The notes beneath the pieces were generated by a model. It was not told where the DNA came from. It saw nothing but the letters and a program-made list of their open reading frames with translations, and did not search any database. 39,181 nt of DNA, from contig ONJY01000021.1 in assembly GCA_900318275.1 (NCBI GenBank), positions 1 to 39,181 on the forward strand. The letters run 5' to 3'. Below are positions 17,032-24,714 of this stretch, one piece after another. This stretch comes from an uncultured Bacteroidales bacterium. Lineage in GTDB: Bacteria > Bacteroidota > Bacteroidia > Bacteroidales > P3. Numbering within the stretch: the first letter of the stretch is position 1; each line of letters begins with the position of its first letter. The position numbers and the translations under genes were made by a program.

Positions 17032-17062
17032 CAAAGATACAACCTTTTTTGAAACTGACAAA
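17032..17062 (-). promoter_or_regulatory. rpmG promoter
   Basis: Minus strand: -33 TTTG at 17062-17059, a 19-nt spacer, and -7 TATCTTTG at 17039-17032. Transcription should start near 17026. Confidence 0.75.
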
Positions 17063-17134
17063 ATTTTTCTGATTTATTTTATAAAAATCCGCCCCTACTA
17101 TTTAATTATAAGACGCACTACCCTTCTTCCCGCC

Positions 17135-17189
17135 TAAACCCCACCTAAACGGCTACTAAACGGCTACTAAACCCGTCCTAAACGGCCAC
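17135..17189. repeat. five tandem 11-bp units (TAAACGGCTAC type)
   Basis: TAAAC begins at 17135, 17146, 17157, 17168 and 17179, an exact 11-bp step. Two units are TAAACGGCTAC; the others vary in the last six bases. The same unit recurs at 24538-24592. It lies in the 553-bp gene-free stretch between the divergent rpmG and glsA promoters, which otherwise holds only the palindromic array at 17250-17327 and unremarkable sequence. Confidence 0.85.
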
Positions 17190-17249
17190 AACACCCCATG
17201 CAAAACCAACTCCTAAATCACAACTCCAAACTCCAAACCGAAACGCCGT

Positions 17250-17327
17250 TCCTACAGTATTTCTTCAGTAGTATTTCAGCGTCCAACTGAAGAACTACAG
17301 AAGAAGTATCGTTGAAATACTGAAGAA
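17250..17327. repeat. 11-bp-phased inverted array (TTCTTCAGT / ACTGAAGAA cores)
   Basis: Left arm: TTCTTCAGT at 17261 and a decayed copy (TATTTCAGC) at 17272, with a weaker one at 17250. Right arm: ACTGAAGAA at 17286, ACAGAAGAA at 17297, ATCGTTGAA at 17308 and ACTGAAGAA at 17319, all at exact 11-bp steps. The ATCGTTGAA unit is the core type of the array at 37692-37790, linking the two arrays into one family. Confidence 0.8.
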
Positions 17328-17485
17328 CTGCCGTAACGGCTCCGAAGGGAAACGTTCTTGATTGGGTCGGAGTCAGGTTGGAATCAAGTGTGTTTCGGGC
17401 GTGACAACAAGGCGAAAACGAGAGTTTTAACCGCTATTGTTGATAAGTTATAATATATTTAGGCTGCGGAACGGGATTTTTTGTG

Positions 17486-17493
17486 TATCTTTG
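17486..17493 (+). promoter_or_regulatory. glsA promoter, -7 element immediately before the start codon
   Basis: TATCTTTG ends one base before ATGATG (17495-17500). With a start site normally a few bases after the -7 box, the transcript would be leaderless or nearly so. No clear -33 TTTG at the usual spacing. Confidence 0.7.
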
Positions 17494-17497
17494 CATG

Positions 17498-18382
17498 ATG
17501 AAATCAAATGCTCAAGAGGTGGAAAATGCTGATTACAACCCAGAGGCCATAGGGCCGAAATTCATTGATTTAGAGAAGATACTCGCCGCCAAGAAGGTCA
17601 AGGTGCCGGGTTTGGTGAGACGGTGGATGGAACGGTTGCTGCACGTGAAAGAGATCAACGCGGGCATCTACGAGAACCGCCACCTGCACGGCATACCCTT
17701 CGCCCAGAAGTTCATCGAAGGCACCGAACCGCACAATCTGGGCATCACGATAAAGACCCGCGGCATGGACAACATCCCCGCCGAAGGCAACCAGATGATT
17801 GTGGGCAACCACCCGCTGGGTGGCCCCGACGGCATTGCGCTGATGACCGCCGTGGGACGCGTGAGGACAGATATCAAATTCCCCGTCAACGACTTCCTGT
17901 GCTACATCCCGGGCCTGAAGGAGCTGTTTGTGCCCATAGACAAGGTGAACAAGACACGCGCGCTGGCGCAACTGGAGGAGGCCTTCGCCGCCGACACGAT
18001 GCTGCTCTACTACCCCGCCGGCATGTGTTCGCGCCTGCAAAAGGGCGAGATAATGGACCTGGAGTGGAAGGTCACATTCATCAAGAAGTGCGTGATGTAC
18101 CACCGCGACGTGGTGCCGGCCTACACCGAGGCGCGCAACCGAATGAGCTTCTACCGCATCGCCAACATCCGCAAGAGCCTCGGGGTGAAGTTCAACTTCG
18201 AGATGGCGCTGCTGCCGGCCGAGATGTTCGCCCAGCGCGGCAAGACGCTGACGATAACCTTTGGGCAGCCGATACCTTGGCAGACCTTCGACAACCGCCA
18301 CACACCCGCCGAATGGGCACGCATGGTGAAGGAGCACGTGTACAGGCTTAAGGGCAACCCCGAGGCGGTGTTCAGCGTTTAA
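17498..18382 (+). CDS. glsA: GlsA-type O-acyltransferase of glycine/ornithine lipid synthesis
   Basis: About 294 residues. PlsC-like acyltransferase with the catalytic block GNHPLGGPDG (His105 to Asp111 in this numbering), FPVNDFLCYIPGLKELFVPID (second block), and YYPAGMCSRLQKGEI (phosphate/acyl-binding block). In Bacteroides, GlsA adds the second, ester-linked fatty acid to an N-acyl-glycine made by GlsB to give glycine lipid; OlsA does the same for ornithine lipid. The partner gene glsB follows after 25 nt. The frame opens at a GTG at 17483, but that codon lies inside the promoter, so the start must be ATG 17495 or 17498; 17498 is given. The mRNA is therefore probably leaderless. Confidence 0.85.
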   Translation: MKSNAQEVENADYNPEAIGPKFIDLEKILAAKKVKVPGLVRRWMERLLHVKEINAGIYENRHLHGIPFAQKFIEGTEPHNLGITIKTRGMDNIPAEGNQMIVGNHPLGGPDGIALMTAVGRVRTDIKFPVNDFLCYIPGLKELFVPIDKVNKTRALAQLEEAFAADTMLLYYPAGMCSRLQKGEIMDLEWKVTFIKKCVMYHRDVVPAYTEARNRMSFYRIANIRKSLGVKFNFEMALLPAEMFAQRGKTLTITFGQPIPWQTFDNRHTPAEWARMVKEHVYRLKGNPEAVFSV

Positions 18383-18407
18383 CGTTCAACTTACAGACAA
18401 CAACGAT

Positions 18408-19577
18408 ATGGATTTAAGCTACATAATACCACCGGTGGACCGCGAGCTCATCAAGAAAGAGCTCAAGCAGAAGCATTTCCTGCGCAAGACGAACCGCGGC
18501 AACAAGGAGATTTACATCACCACGGCGCACCTGTCGCCCAACATCATGCGCGAAATCGGGCGTCTGCGCGAGCTGAGTTTCGCCCTCGACGGCGGCGGCA
18601 CGGGCAAGGATTGCGACATTGACGAGTTCGACACGATGCCCGAGCCCCACTGCTTCAAGCAGCTCTTCGTGTGGAGCCCCGAGGACGAGGAAATCGTGGG
18701 CGGCTACCGTTTCATCCACGGCAGCAACATGTTCACGCGCAACGACGGCACGATAGCGACACCGACATCGGAGTTGTTCCAGTACAGCGACCACTTCATC
18801 AACGACATCCTGCCCTACACGCTGGAGCTGGGCCGCGCCTTCGTGCAGCCAGCCTTCCAGCCGGGCAACGACATGCGCAAGGGCCTCTACTCGCTCGACA
18901 ACCTGTGGGACGGCATTGGCGGCCTGGCGCTGGAGATACCGGAAACACTTTATTTCTTCGGCAAGATAACTATGTATCCGCAGATGAACCGCCGCGCCAA
19001 AGAGATGATACTCTACTTCCTGCAGAAACACTTCCCCGACCGCGACGGGCTGGTGTGGCCCTACAAGGCGATGGAGATAGAGAGCGACTTCAACGAACTG
19101 CACGCCATCTTCAACGGACGCAACTACAAGGAGGACTACCAGATACTGCTACACCACGTGCGCGAGCTGGGGAGCACCGTGCCGGCGATGATCAACGCCT
19201 ACATGAACCTCTCGCCCACGATGCGCTGCTTCGGTACGGCGATGAACCACGAATTCGGCGAGACCGACGAGACAGGCATACTGGTGACCATCAACGACAT
19301 AAAGCCAGACAAGAGGGAGCGCTACATTGAGTCGTACGACATCAAGAACCGCATACTGGACCGCATACACCTGTTCAAGACCACCGCCAAGCGGATGCCT
19401 TGGTGGCGCCAGACCTCGGACCAGGAGGACGCCGTGTTGCGCGAGTTGCGCGAACTCAAGGATCGCCAGCGCATGCGTGAAGAACTGCGCGAGAAACAGA
19501 AAGAGCTCAAACTGGAGCTGAAGAACATCAAAAAAGCACGTCGACGCCTTAACAGAGACCAGCAGGATGAAGATTAA
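18408..19577 (+). CDS. glsB: GlsB-type N-acyltransferase (GNAT fold) of glycine/ornithine lipid synthesis
   Basis: 389 residues. It resembles the OlsB/GlsB GNAT-like family, which transfers a 3-hydroxy-acyl chain from acyl-ACP to the amino group of glycine (GlsB) or ornithine (OlsB). Typical stretches are IGRLRELSFALDGGGTGKDCDIDEFD (about 51-76, given in two parts: IGRLRELSFALDGGGTG and KDCDIDEFD), GGYRFIHG, and ELGRAFVQPAFQP (about 141-153). The family knowledge that gut Bacteroides make glycine lipid favours glycine as substrate. The C-terminal 60 residues are a highly charged, probably coiled-coil tail (ELRELKDRQRMREELREKQ...). It is followed by ysxC with an 11-nt overlap. Confidence 0.82.
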   Translation: MDLSYIIPPVDRELIKKELKQKHFLRKTNRGNKEIYITTAHLSPNIMREIGRLRELSFALDGGGTGKDCDIDEFDTMPEPHCFKQLFVWSPEDEEIVGGYRFIHGSNMFTRNDGTIATPTSELFQYSDHFINDILPYTLELGRAFVQPAFQPGNDMRKGLYSLDNLWDGIGGLALEIPETLYFFGKITMYPQMNRRAKEMILYFLQKHFPDRDGLVWPYKAMEIESDFNELHAIFNGRNYKEDYQILLHHVRELGSTVPAMINAYMNLSPTMRCFGTAMNHEFGETDETGILVTINDIKPDKRERYIESYDIKNRILDRIHLFKTTAKRMPWWRQTSDQEDAVLRELRELKDRQRMREELREKQKELKLELKNIKKARRRLNRDQQDED

Positions 19578-20202
19578 CAGCGCAGTGTTCACGGTGAGTA
19601 GTCCCAACTACCGCAAGTGCCCGCAGGACGGACGCCCGGAGTATGCATTCATAGGGCGCAGCAACGTAGGCAAGTCGTCGCTGATAAACATGCTCACCGG
19701 CGTCAAAGGACTGGCCAAGACCAGCGGCCGTCCCGGCAAGACACAGCTGATAAACCACTTCCTTGTGGTCAGCGAAGTAGAGCGAGCCAACCACAAGGAA
19801 GTGAACGAATGGTACCTGGTAGACCTGCCCGGCTACGGCTATGCGCGCACCAGCAAGAGCAGCCGCGACGCCTGGGGAACCATGATGCGCGACTATTTCC
19901 TGCACCGCGAACAACTGACGAACACCTACGTGCTGGTGGACAGCCGCCTGAAACCGCAGCGCATCGACCTTGAATTCATCGAATTCCTCGGCCAGAACGG
20001 AGTGCCGCTGACCATAGTGTTCACCAAGACCGACAAAGAAAAGCAACGCGAAGTGATGGGCAACATAAAACTCATGAAACAGGAGCTGGCGCAGATGTGG
20101 GAGGAACTGCCGCCAATGCTGCTCACCTCGTCGGCCACAGGCTACGGCCGCGACGCTCTGCTCGACCAGATAGAAACTATAAACCTAAGCTTAAGAAACT
20201 AA
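19567..20202 (+). CDS. ysxC: ribosome biogenesis GTPase YsxC/EngB
   Basis: 211 residues, the normal size. TRAFAC-class GTPase needed for late 50S subunit assembly. G1 is GRSNVGKSS (30-38), G2 lies in KTSGRPGKTQ (51-60), G3 is DLPG (86-89), G4 is TKTD (153-156) and G5 is SSATG near the C-terminus. The ATG overlaps the last 11 nt of glsB, and dacB starts directly after its TAA, so all are read as one message. Confidence 0.96.
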   Translation: MKINSAVFTVSSPNYRKCPQDGRPEYAFIGRSNVGKSSLINMLTGVKGLAKTSGRPGKTQLINHFLVVSEVERANHKEVNEWYLVDLPGYGYARTSKSSRDAWGTMMRDYFLHREQLTNTYVLVDSRLKPQRIDLEFIEFLGQNGVPLTIVFTKTDKEKQREVMGNIKLMKQELAQMWEELPPMLLTSSATGYGRDALLDQIETINLSLRN

Positions 20203-21663
20203 ATGAAGAAACTACTACACGCAGCAATGCTGCTCACATTCACTATGATCACGGCCGCCACAGCCGCCGGACAGGCTACGGCCGACCTCGAGAAGCTTGT
20301 CAACCAGACCCGCCGTGAGGCCGGCATGCGCAACGGCGTCCTGTCGGTGTGCGTCTACAACGCCACAACAGGCAAACAGATATACAGCCACAACGCCGAA
20401 ATGTCGGTGACACCGGCATCAACGCAGAAACTCGTCACTACCGGCGTGGGGTTCGCCATGCTCGGCGGCGAGTTCCGCTTCACCACCAAGATGAACGCAC
20501 GGGGCGAGATAGACCGTGACGGCGTGCTGCACGGCAACCTCTACATCACCGGCGGCGGCGACCCACTGCTGGGCTCCTACCGCTACCGTCAGACGATGCC
20601 CGACACCCTGTTCGAAGGCTGGACAAAAGCGCTGAAGAAGAAAGGCATACGCCGCATCGACGGACGTGTATGCTACAATGTAAACATCTTCGACGAGCAG
20701 CCGCTGCACGACAGCTGGCAGTGGGGCGACATCGGCAACTACTACGCCGCCGGTGTCAGCGGCCTGAACTTCCACGAGAACATGTACTTCGTGTACTTCA
20801 ACGCCGGCAAGAAGCTTGGCTACCCAGCCTCGGTGGCGCGCACAGTGCCCAAGAACATTGACATACACGGGGCGTCGGAGGTAACAACCGCCGGCGAGAA
20901 TACCGGCGACCAAGTCATAGTATACGGCAGCCCGACAGGCAAGGAACGCATATACCGCGGCACTGTGCCGCTGGGCAAGAACGATTTCGCCGTGCGCGCC
21001 GCCATGCCCAACCCCGCCAAGACCTGCGCCGACCTCTTCTCGTCGTACCTTCGCACCCACGGCGTGGGCGTGTCGTCAAACTCAATGCAAGTCTACACGG
21101 TGCCAGACAGCCTGCGGTCCATACTCGACTACCGCAGCTCCTCATACTACACCATCGCCCAATACACCAACCTGACGAGCAACAACATCTACGCCGAGAG
21201 CATCTTCAAGTACCTTGGCTACTACAAATACGGCCTGGGGAGCTTCAAGAACGGGGCAAAAGCTGTGGAAGAATGGTTCAAAAGCAAAGGCCTCAACACC
21301 GAGGGTGTGCGCATTATCGACGGCAGCGGGTTGTCGCGCCTCAACCGGACCACCACCGACTTCATGTGCCGCTACCTGTCTGCCTTGAGCAAAGAGAGTT
21401 TCTTTGACGAGTTTCTGCAGACCATTGCCAAGGCCGGCGAGAACGGTACTGCCAAGAACCTGCTGCCGGGACTGCCCACAGGCATCACAGTACGCGTGAA
21501 GACCGGCTCCATGGACGGTGTGAAGTCATACGCCGGCTACGTCATAACGCCCCACGGACAGACGCTGGCATTCGCCATAGTGAGCAACAACCACGACGAT
21601 TCGTCGCAGGATATCGCCGGCAAGCTAAACAAGATATTATACAAGATAGCCACGCTGTACTGA
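20203..21663 (+). CDS. dacB: D-alanyl-D-alanine carboxypeptidase/endopeptidase, PBP4 class (S13)
   Basis: 486 residues with a signal peptide (MKKLLHAAMLLTFTMITAATAAGQ). It acts in the periplasm, trimming the terminal D-Ala of peptidoglycan stem peptides and cutting D-Ala-mDAP cross-links. The S13 active-site motifs are all visible: STQK (Ser73, Lys76), SNN (326-328) and KTG (433-435). The long insert between SxxK and SxN is characteristic of PBP4. Its ATG is contiguous with the ysxC stop. A bidirectional terminator follows. Confidence 0.95.
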   Translation: MKKLLHAAMLLTFTMITAATAAGQATADLEKLVNQTRREAGMRNGVLSVCVYNATTGKQIYSHNAEMSVTPASTQKLVTTGVGFAMLGGEFRFTTKMNARGEIDRDGVLHGNLYITGGGDPLLGSYRYRQTMPDTLFEGWTKALKKKGIRRIDGRVCYNVNIFDEQPLHDSWQWGDIGNYYAAGVSGLNFHENMYFVYFNAGKKLGYPASVARTVPKNIDIHGASEVTTAGENTGDQVIVYGSPTGKERIYRGTVPLGKNDFAVRAAMPNPAKTCADLFSSYLRTHGVGVSSNSMQVYTVPDSLRSILDYRSSSYYTIAQYTNLTSNNIYAESIFKYLGYYKYGLGSFKNGAKAVEEWFKSKGLNTEGVRIIDGSGLSRLNRTTTDFMCRYLSALSKESFFDEFLQTIAKAGENGTAKNLLPGLPTGITVRVKTGSMDGVKSYAGYVITPHGQTLAFAIVSNNHDDSSQDIAGKLNKILYKIATLY

Positions 21664-21671
21664 AAAAGAGA

Positions 21672-21704
21672 GAGGCGGCATCCACACAGGGTGCCGCCTC
21701 TTTT
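21672..21704. terminator. bidirectional terminator between dacB and mreB
   Basis: GAGGCGGCA / TGCCGCCTC, extended inward by a G-T and two C-G pairs, with loop ACACA. TTTTAT follows on the plus strand; on the minus strand the stem is followed by TCTCTCTTTTTC. It serves the two convergent units. Confidence 0.85.
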
Positions 21705-21721
21705 ATATGCCAACCTCTTCC

Positions 21722-22747
21722 CTATCGGATAAGGAACGAAAACTTGTTGAAGTTCTTGAGGGCTATGCCTGTGCCGCGGGCGACAGCACGCAGGGGGTCT
21801 TCGGCTATGTGTACCTGAAGCTTTGTCTTGCTGCTGACACGCTGGTCGAGGCCACGTAGCAGCGCACCGCCACCGGCCAGATAGATACCCGTCTTGTAGA
21901 TATCGGCGGCCAGCTCGGGAGGTGTGGCAGCGAGGGTGTCGAGAATAGCCTGCTCAATCTGCGCAATGGAGCGGTCGAGGGCATGGGCAATCTCCTTGTA
22001 GTTGACGCTAATCTCCTTGGGCAGACCCGTGAGGAGGTCGCGACCGAGGGTACGGAAGTCCTCGGGGGGGTCGGCGAGCTCGCTGACAGCAGCGCCGACG
22101 GCGATCTTCACCTTCTCGGCCATACGCACACCGATAATCATGTTGTGCTGACGCTTCATGTAGTCCACGACATTATCGTTGAACACGTCGCCTGCCACGC
22201 GGATGGAGTTGTTGCAGACGATGCCGCCGAGGGAGATGACGGCAATCTCGGCGGTACCACCTCCGATGTCGACAACCATGTGGCCCTCAGGCTGCAGCAC
22301 GTCAATGCCGATACCGATAGCGGCGGCCATAGGCTCGTGAATCATACGTATCTCCTTGGCGCCAGCCTGCTCGGCGCTCTCGCGCACGGCGCGTTCCTCA
22401 ACGTTGGTGATGCCGCTGGGGATGCAGATGACCATGCGCAGCGACGGCGGCAGGAACGAACGGTTGACATTAGTCATGCCGATAAGCTCGCGGATGAGGT
22501 GCTGGGCCATCTCGAAGTCGGCGATGACACCGCCGCGCAGCGGGCGCACAGTCTCAATGTTCTTGTTGTCGGTGCGGCCATCCATGCGCTGGGCCTCCTT
22601 GCCGACGGCTATCACCTTGTTGTTGTTGCGGTCATAGGCCACAATACTCGGCTCGTCGATGACCACCTGATCGTTGTATATGACAATGGAGTTGGCGGTG
22701 CCAAGGTCCATTGCTACCTCGCGGTTGAAGAATGATAACAATCCCAT
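21722..22747 (-). CDS. mreB: rod shape-determining protein MreB (actin-like)
   Basis: 341 residues. Actin-fold ATPase that organises cell-wall elongation. Visible: the phosphate-1 loop MDLGTANSIVIY near residue 13, phosphate-2 VVDIGGGTAEIAVISLGG, adenosine-binding YLAGGGALLRGLD, and the amphipathic N-terminus (GLLSFF). It starts 3 nt after the purH stop, the purH-mreB order known in Bacteroides. There mreC, mreD, mrdA and rodA usually follow; here a terminator and convergent dacB follow at once, so those partners are not at this locus. Confidence 0.96.
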   Translation of the reverse strand: MGLLSFFNREVAMDLGTANSIVIYNDQVVIDEPSIVAYDRNNNKVIAVGKEAQRMDGRTDNKNIETVRPLRGGVIADFEMAQHLIRELIGMTNVNRSFLPPSLRMVICIPSGITNVEERAVRESAEQAGAKEIRMIHEPMAAAIGIGIDVLQPEGHMVVDIGGGTAEIAVISLGGIVCNNSIRVAGDVFNDNVVDYMKRQHNMIIGVRMAEKVKIAVGAAVSELADPPEDFRTLGRDLLTGLPKEISVNYKEIAHALDRSIAQIEQAILDTLAATPPELAADIYKTGIYLAGGGALLRGLDQRVSSKTKLQVHIAEDPLRAVARGTGIALKNFNKFSFLIR

Positions 22748-22750
22748 ATC

Positions 22751-24280
22751 TTAGTGTTTAAAATGTCTTTTACCTGTAATTGCCATGCCCATGTGGTTTT
22801 TCTCGCAGTAGTCTATGCTGTCCTGGTCGTGGATGCTGCCGCCGGGATGGGCCACAGCGACGATGCCGGCCTCATGGGCTATCTCCACGCAGTCGGGGAA
22901 GGGGAAGAAAGCATCGCTGGCCATGACGGCACCGTCAAGGTCGAAGCCGAAGCTCTTAGCCTTGGCGATAGCCTGGCGCAGGGCGTCCACGCGGCTGGTC
23001 TGGCCCGTGCCGCTGGCGTAGAGCTGCTTGCCTTTGGCAAGGACTATGGCGTTGCTCTTGGTATGCTTGACGAGGATGGTGGCGAAAGCCAGGTCCTCGG
23101 CCTGCTGCTTGCTGATTTTGGTGCTGGTGACGCTCTTCTCCATCTCCTTGGCGGTAGGCACCACGTTGTCGCGGTCCTGCACCAGGACGCCGTTGAGCAC
23201 CGAGCGGAACATCGGGTCGGCCATCTTGAAGCCCTTGCGGCGCAGGATGATGCGGTTCTTCTTGCCACGCAGCACTTCCAGCGCGTCGTCGTCATAGTCG
23301 GGAGCTATGCACACCTCGAAGAATATCTTGTGCATCTCGTCGGCCACTTCCTTGGTGACCTTCTGGTTGCAAATCAGCACTCCGCCGAAGGCGCTGACGG
23401 GGTCGCCGGCAAGGGCGTCCTTCCAAGCCTCGAGCAGCGTGGGGCGAACAGCCATGCCGCAGGCGTTGTTGTGCTTGAGGATGGCAAAGGCGGTCTGCCC
23501 AGCGAAGTCGTCGATGAGCGAACAGGCGGCGTCGATGTCGCCCAGGTTGTTGTAGCTTATCTCCTTGCCGTTGAGCTTGTCGAAGCAACCCTCAAGGTCG
23601 CCGTAGAAGACACCCTTCTGGTGGGGGTTCTCGCCGTAGCGCAACACCTCGGCATGCTTGCAGCTCTGCTTAAACACCGGCAACTGCTCCACACCGTTGA
23701 AGTGGTTGAAGATGGCCGTGTCGTAGTGGCTGCTGACATTGAAAGCGTAGGCGGCGAAGCGGTGGCGCTGCTCCAGCGTGGTGCAACCGTCCTGTTCCTG
23801 GTAGAGAGCCAGGAACTCCTTGTAGTAGTCGACGGCCGGTACAATAACCACGTCGTTGAAGTTCTTGGCGGCGGCGCGAATAAGGCTGATGCCGCCGATG
23901 TCTATCTTCTCAATGATATCCTGCTCCGAGGCGCCGCTGGCCACAGTCTGCTCGAAGGGGTAGAGGTCCACTATCACAAGGTCAATCTCCGGTATCTCGT
24001 ATTCGGCCAACTGCTCGCCGTCGCTGAACATGTCGCGGCGCGAGAGTATGCCGCCGAACACCTTGGGGTGCAGGGTCTTCACACGGCCGCCGAGAATCGA
24101 GGGATAGCCGGTGAGGCTCTCAACAGCCACTGGCTCAACGCCGAGACCCTGAATAAACTTCTGCGTGCCACCCGTGCTGTAGATGGTGACACCATGTGCA
24201 TCAAGAGCTTTTACGATGTCCTCCAAACCGTCCTTATAAAAGACCGAAATGAGGGCTGATTTTATGCGTTTGGGTTCCAT
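22751..24280 (-). CDS. purH: bifunctional AICAR formyltransferase / IMP cyclohydrolase
   Basis: 509 residues. It catalyses the last two steps to IMP: 10-formyl-THF-dependent formylation of AICAR, then ring closure. The N-terminal IMP cyclohydrolase (MGS-like) domain shows YSTGGT (34-39) and GRVKTLHP (65-72). The C-terminal transformylase domain has RYGENPHQKG (214-223) and the catalytic pair Lys269-His270 in ILKHNNACG. The C-terminal KRHFKH end is typical. Transcription begins at a canonical promoter (24367-24397) overlapped by an inverted repeat, and mreB follows. Confidence 0.97.
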   Translation of the reverse strand: MEPKRIKSALISVFYKDGLEDIVKALDAHGVTIYSTGGTQKFIQGLGVEPVAVESLTGYPSILGGRVKTLHPKVFGGILSRRDMFSDGEQLAEYEIPEIDLVIVDLYPFEQTVASGASEQDIIEKIDIGGISLIRAAAKNFNDVVIVPAVDYYKEFLALYQEQDGCTTLEQRHRFAAYAFNVSSHYDTAIFNHFNGVEQLPVFKQSCKHAEVLRYGENPHQKGVFYGDLEGCFDKLNGKEISYNNLGDIDAACSLIDDFAGQTAFAILKHNNACGMAVRPTLLEAWKDALAGDPVSAFGGVLICNQKVTKEVADEMHKIFFEVCIAPDYDDDALEVLRGKKNRIILRRKGFKMADPMFRSVLNGVLVQDRDNVVPTAKEMEKSVTSTKISKQQAEDLAFATILVKHTKSNAIVLAKGKQLYASGTGQTSRVDALRQAIAKAKSFGFDLDGAVMASDAFFPFPDCVEIAHEAGIVAVAHPGGSIHDQDSIDYCEKNHMGMAITGKRHFKH

Positions 24281-24362
24281 ATTGTTGTTTTTACATTATT
24301 GCACATCACTATAACCATCTGACATATTGCTGCTTGTACGCAACACTATGCCAAAGTTGACG

Positions 24363-24397
24363 TTTGCAAATATACAATTATTTTAAATATTTGCAAA
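24363..24397 (-). promoter_or_regulatory. purH promoter overlapped by an inverted repeat (possible operator)
   Basis: Minus strand: -33 TTTG at 24397-24394, a 19-nt spacer, -7 TATATTTG at 24374-24367. The two elements sit in the arms of a perfect 11-bp inverted repeat, TTTGCAAATAT (24363-24373) and ATATTTGCAAA (24387-24397), separated by 13 bp. A dimeric regulator bound here would block both promoter elements. The leader to purH is about 80 nt. Confidence 0.65.
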
Positions 24398-24457
24398 AAC
24401 TTTTTACAAACACCGCACCCTGCCGCCACAAGCCACCCGGCAGGGAGCCGGTACGGC

Positions 24458-24507
24458 ATTTCAACCATCGTTCTTCAGTGCCACACTGAAGAACTACTGA
24501 AGAAATG
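24458..24507. repeat. 11-bp-phased inverted array (TTCTTCAGT / ACTGAAGAA cores)
   Basis: TTCTTCAGT at 24471 faces ACTGAAGAA at 24485 and 24496 (11-bp step). The outer left unit is TTTCAACCATC, related to the TCAACGATA core of the array at 37692. It lies in the 434-bp gap between the divergent purH and oxidoreductase promoters. Confidence 0.75.
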
Positions 24508-24537
24508 ACGTAGGAGCTCCGTAGAGACTAAATAGGG

Positions 24538-24592
24538 AAACGGCTACTAAACGGCTACAAGACGGCTACAAGACGGCTGGTAGACGGCAGCG
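24538..24592. repeat. five tandem 11-bp units (AAACGGCTACT type)
   Basis: ACGGC occurs at 24540, 24551, 24562, 24573 and 24584, an exact 11-bp step. The first units are AAACGGCTACT and AAACGGCTACA; later ones read AGACGGCTACA and then decay. It is the same unit as at 17135-17189, in the same orientation, ending about 30 bp before the -33 element of the downstream gene. Confidence 0.85.
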
Positions 24593-24624
24593 GACGAAAG
24601 CTTTTTGCATCGCGATGAAAAAAT

Positions 24625-24655
24625 TTTGAATTGTAAAAGTATTTTATTATCTTTG
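24625..24655 (+). promoter_or_regulatory. promoter of the fused oxidoreductase gene
   Basis: TTTG at 24625-24628, a 19-nt spacer, TATCTTTG at 24648-24655. The start site should be near 24661, with a leader of about 53 nt. Confidence 0.75.
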
Positions 24656-24714
24656 TGGTGACGATTTGATACGGAATATTTACACAAAAAACTAATCATT
24701 AAATACTTACAAAC

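Noticed and set aside
17135-17189. CRISPR array
   Set aside because: The 11-bp repeats have no 20-40 bp spacers and no cas genes nearby.
17483-17497. GTG start for glsA
   Set aside because: The codon lies within the -7 promoter element, so it would not be in the mRNA.
22754-24259. 501-codon open frame on the plus strand
   Set aside because: Antisense shadow of purH, which shows full catalytic motifs.
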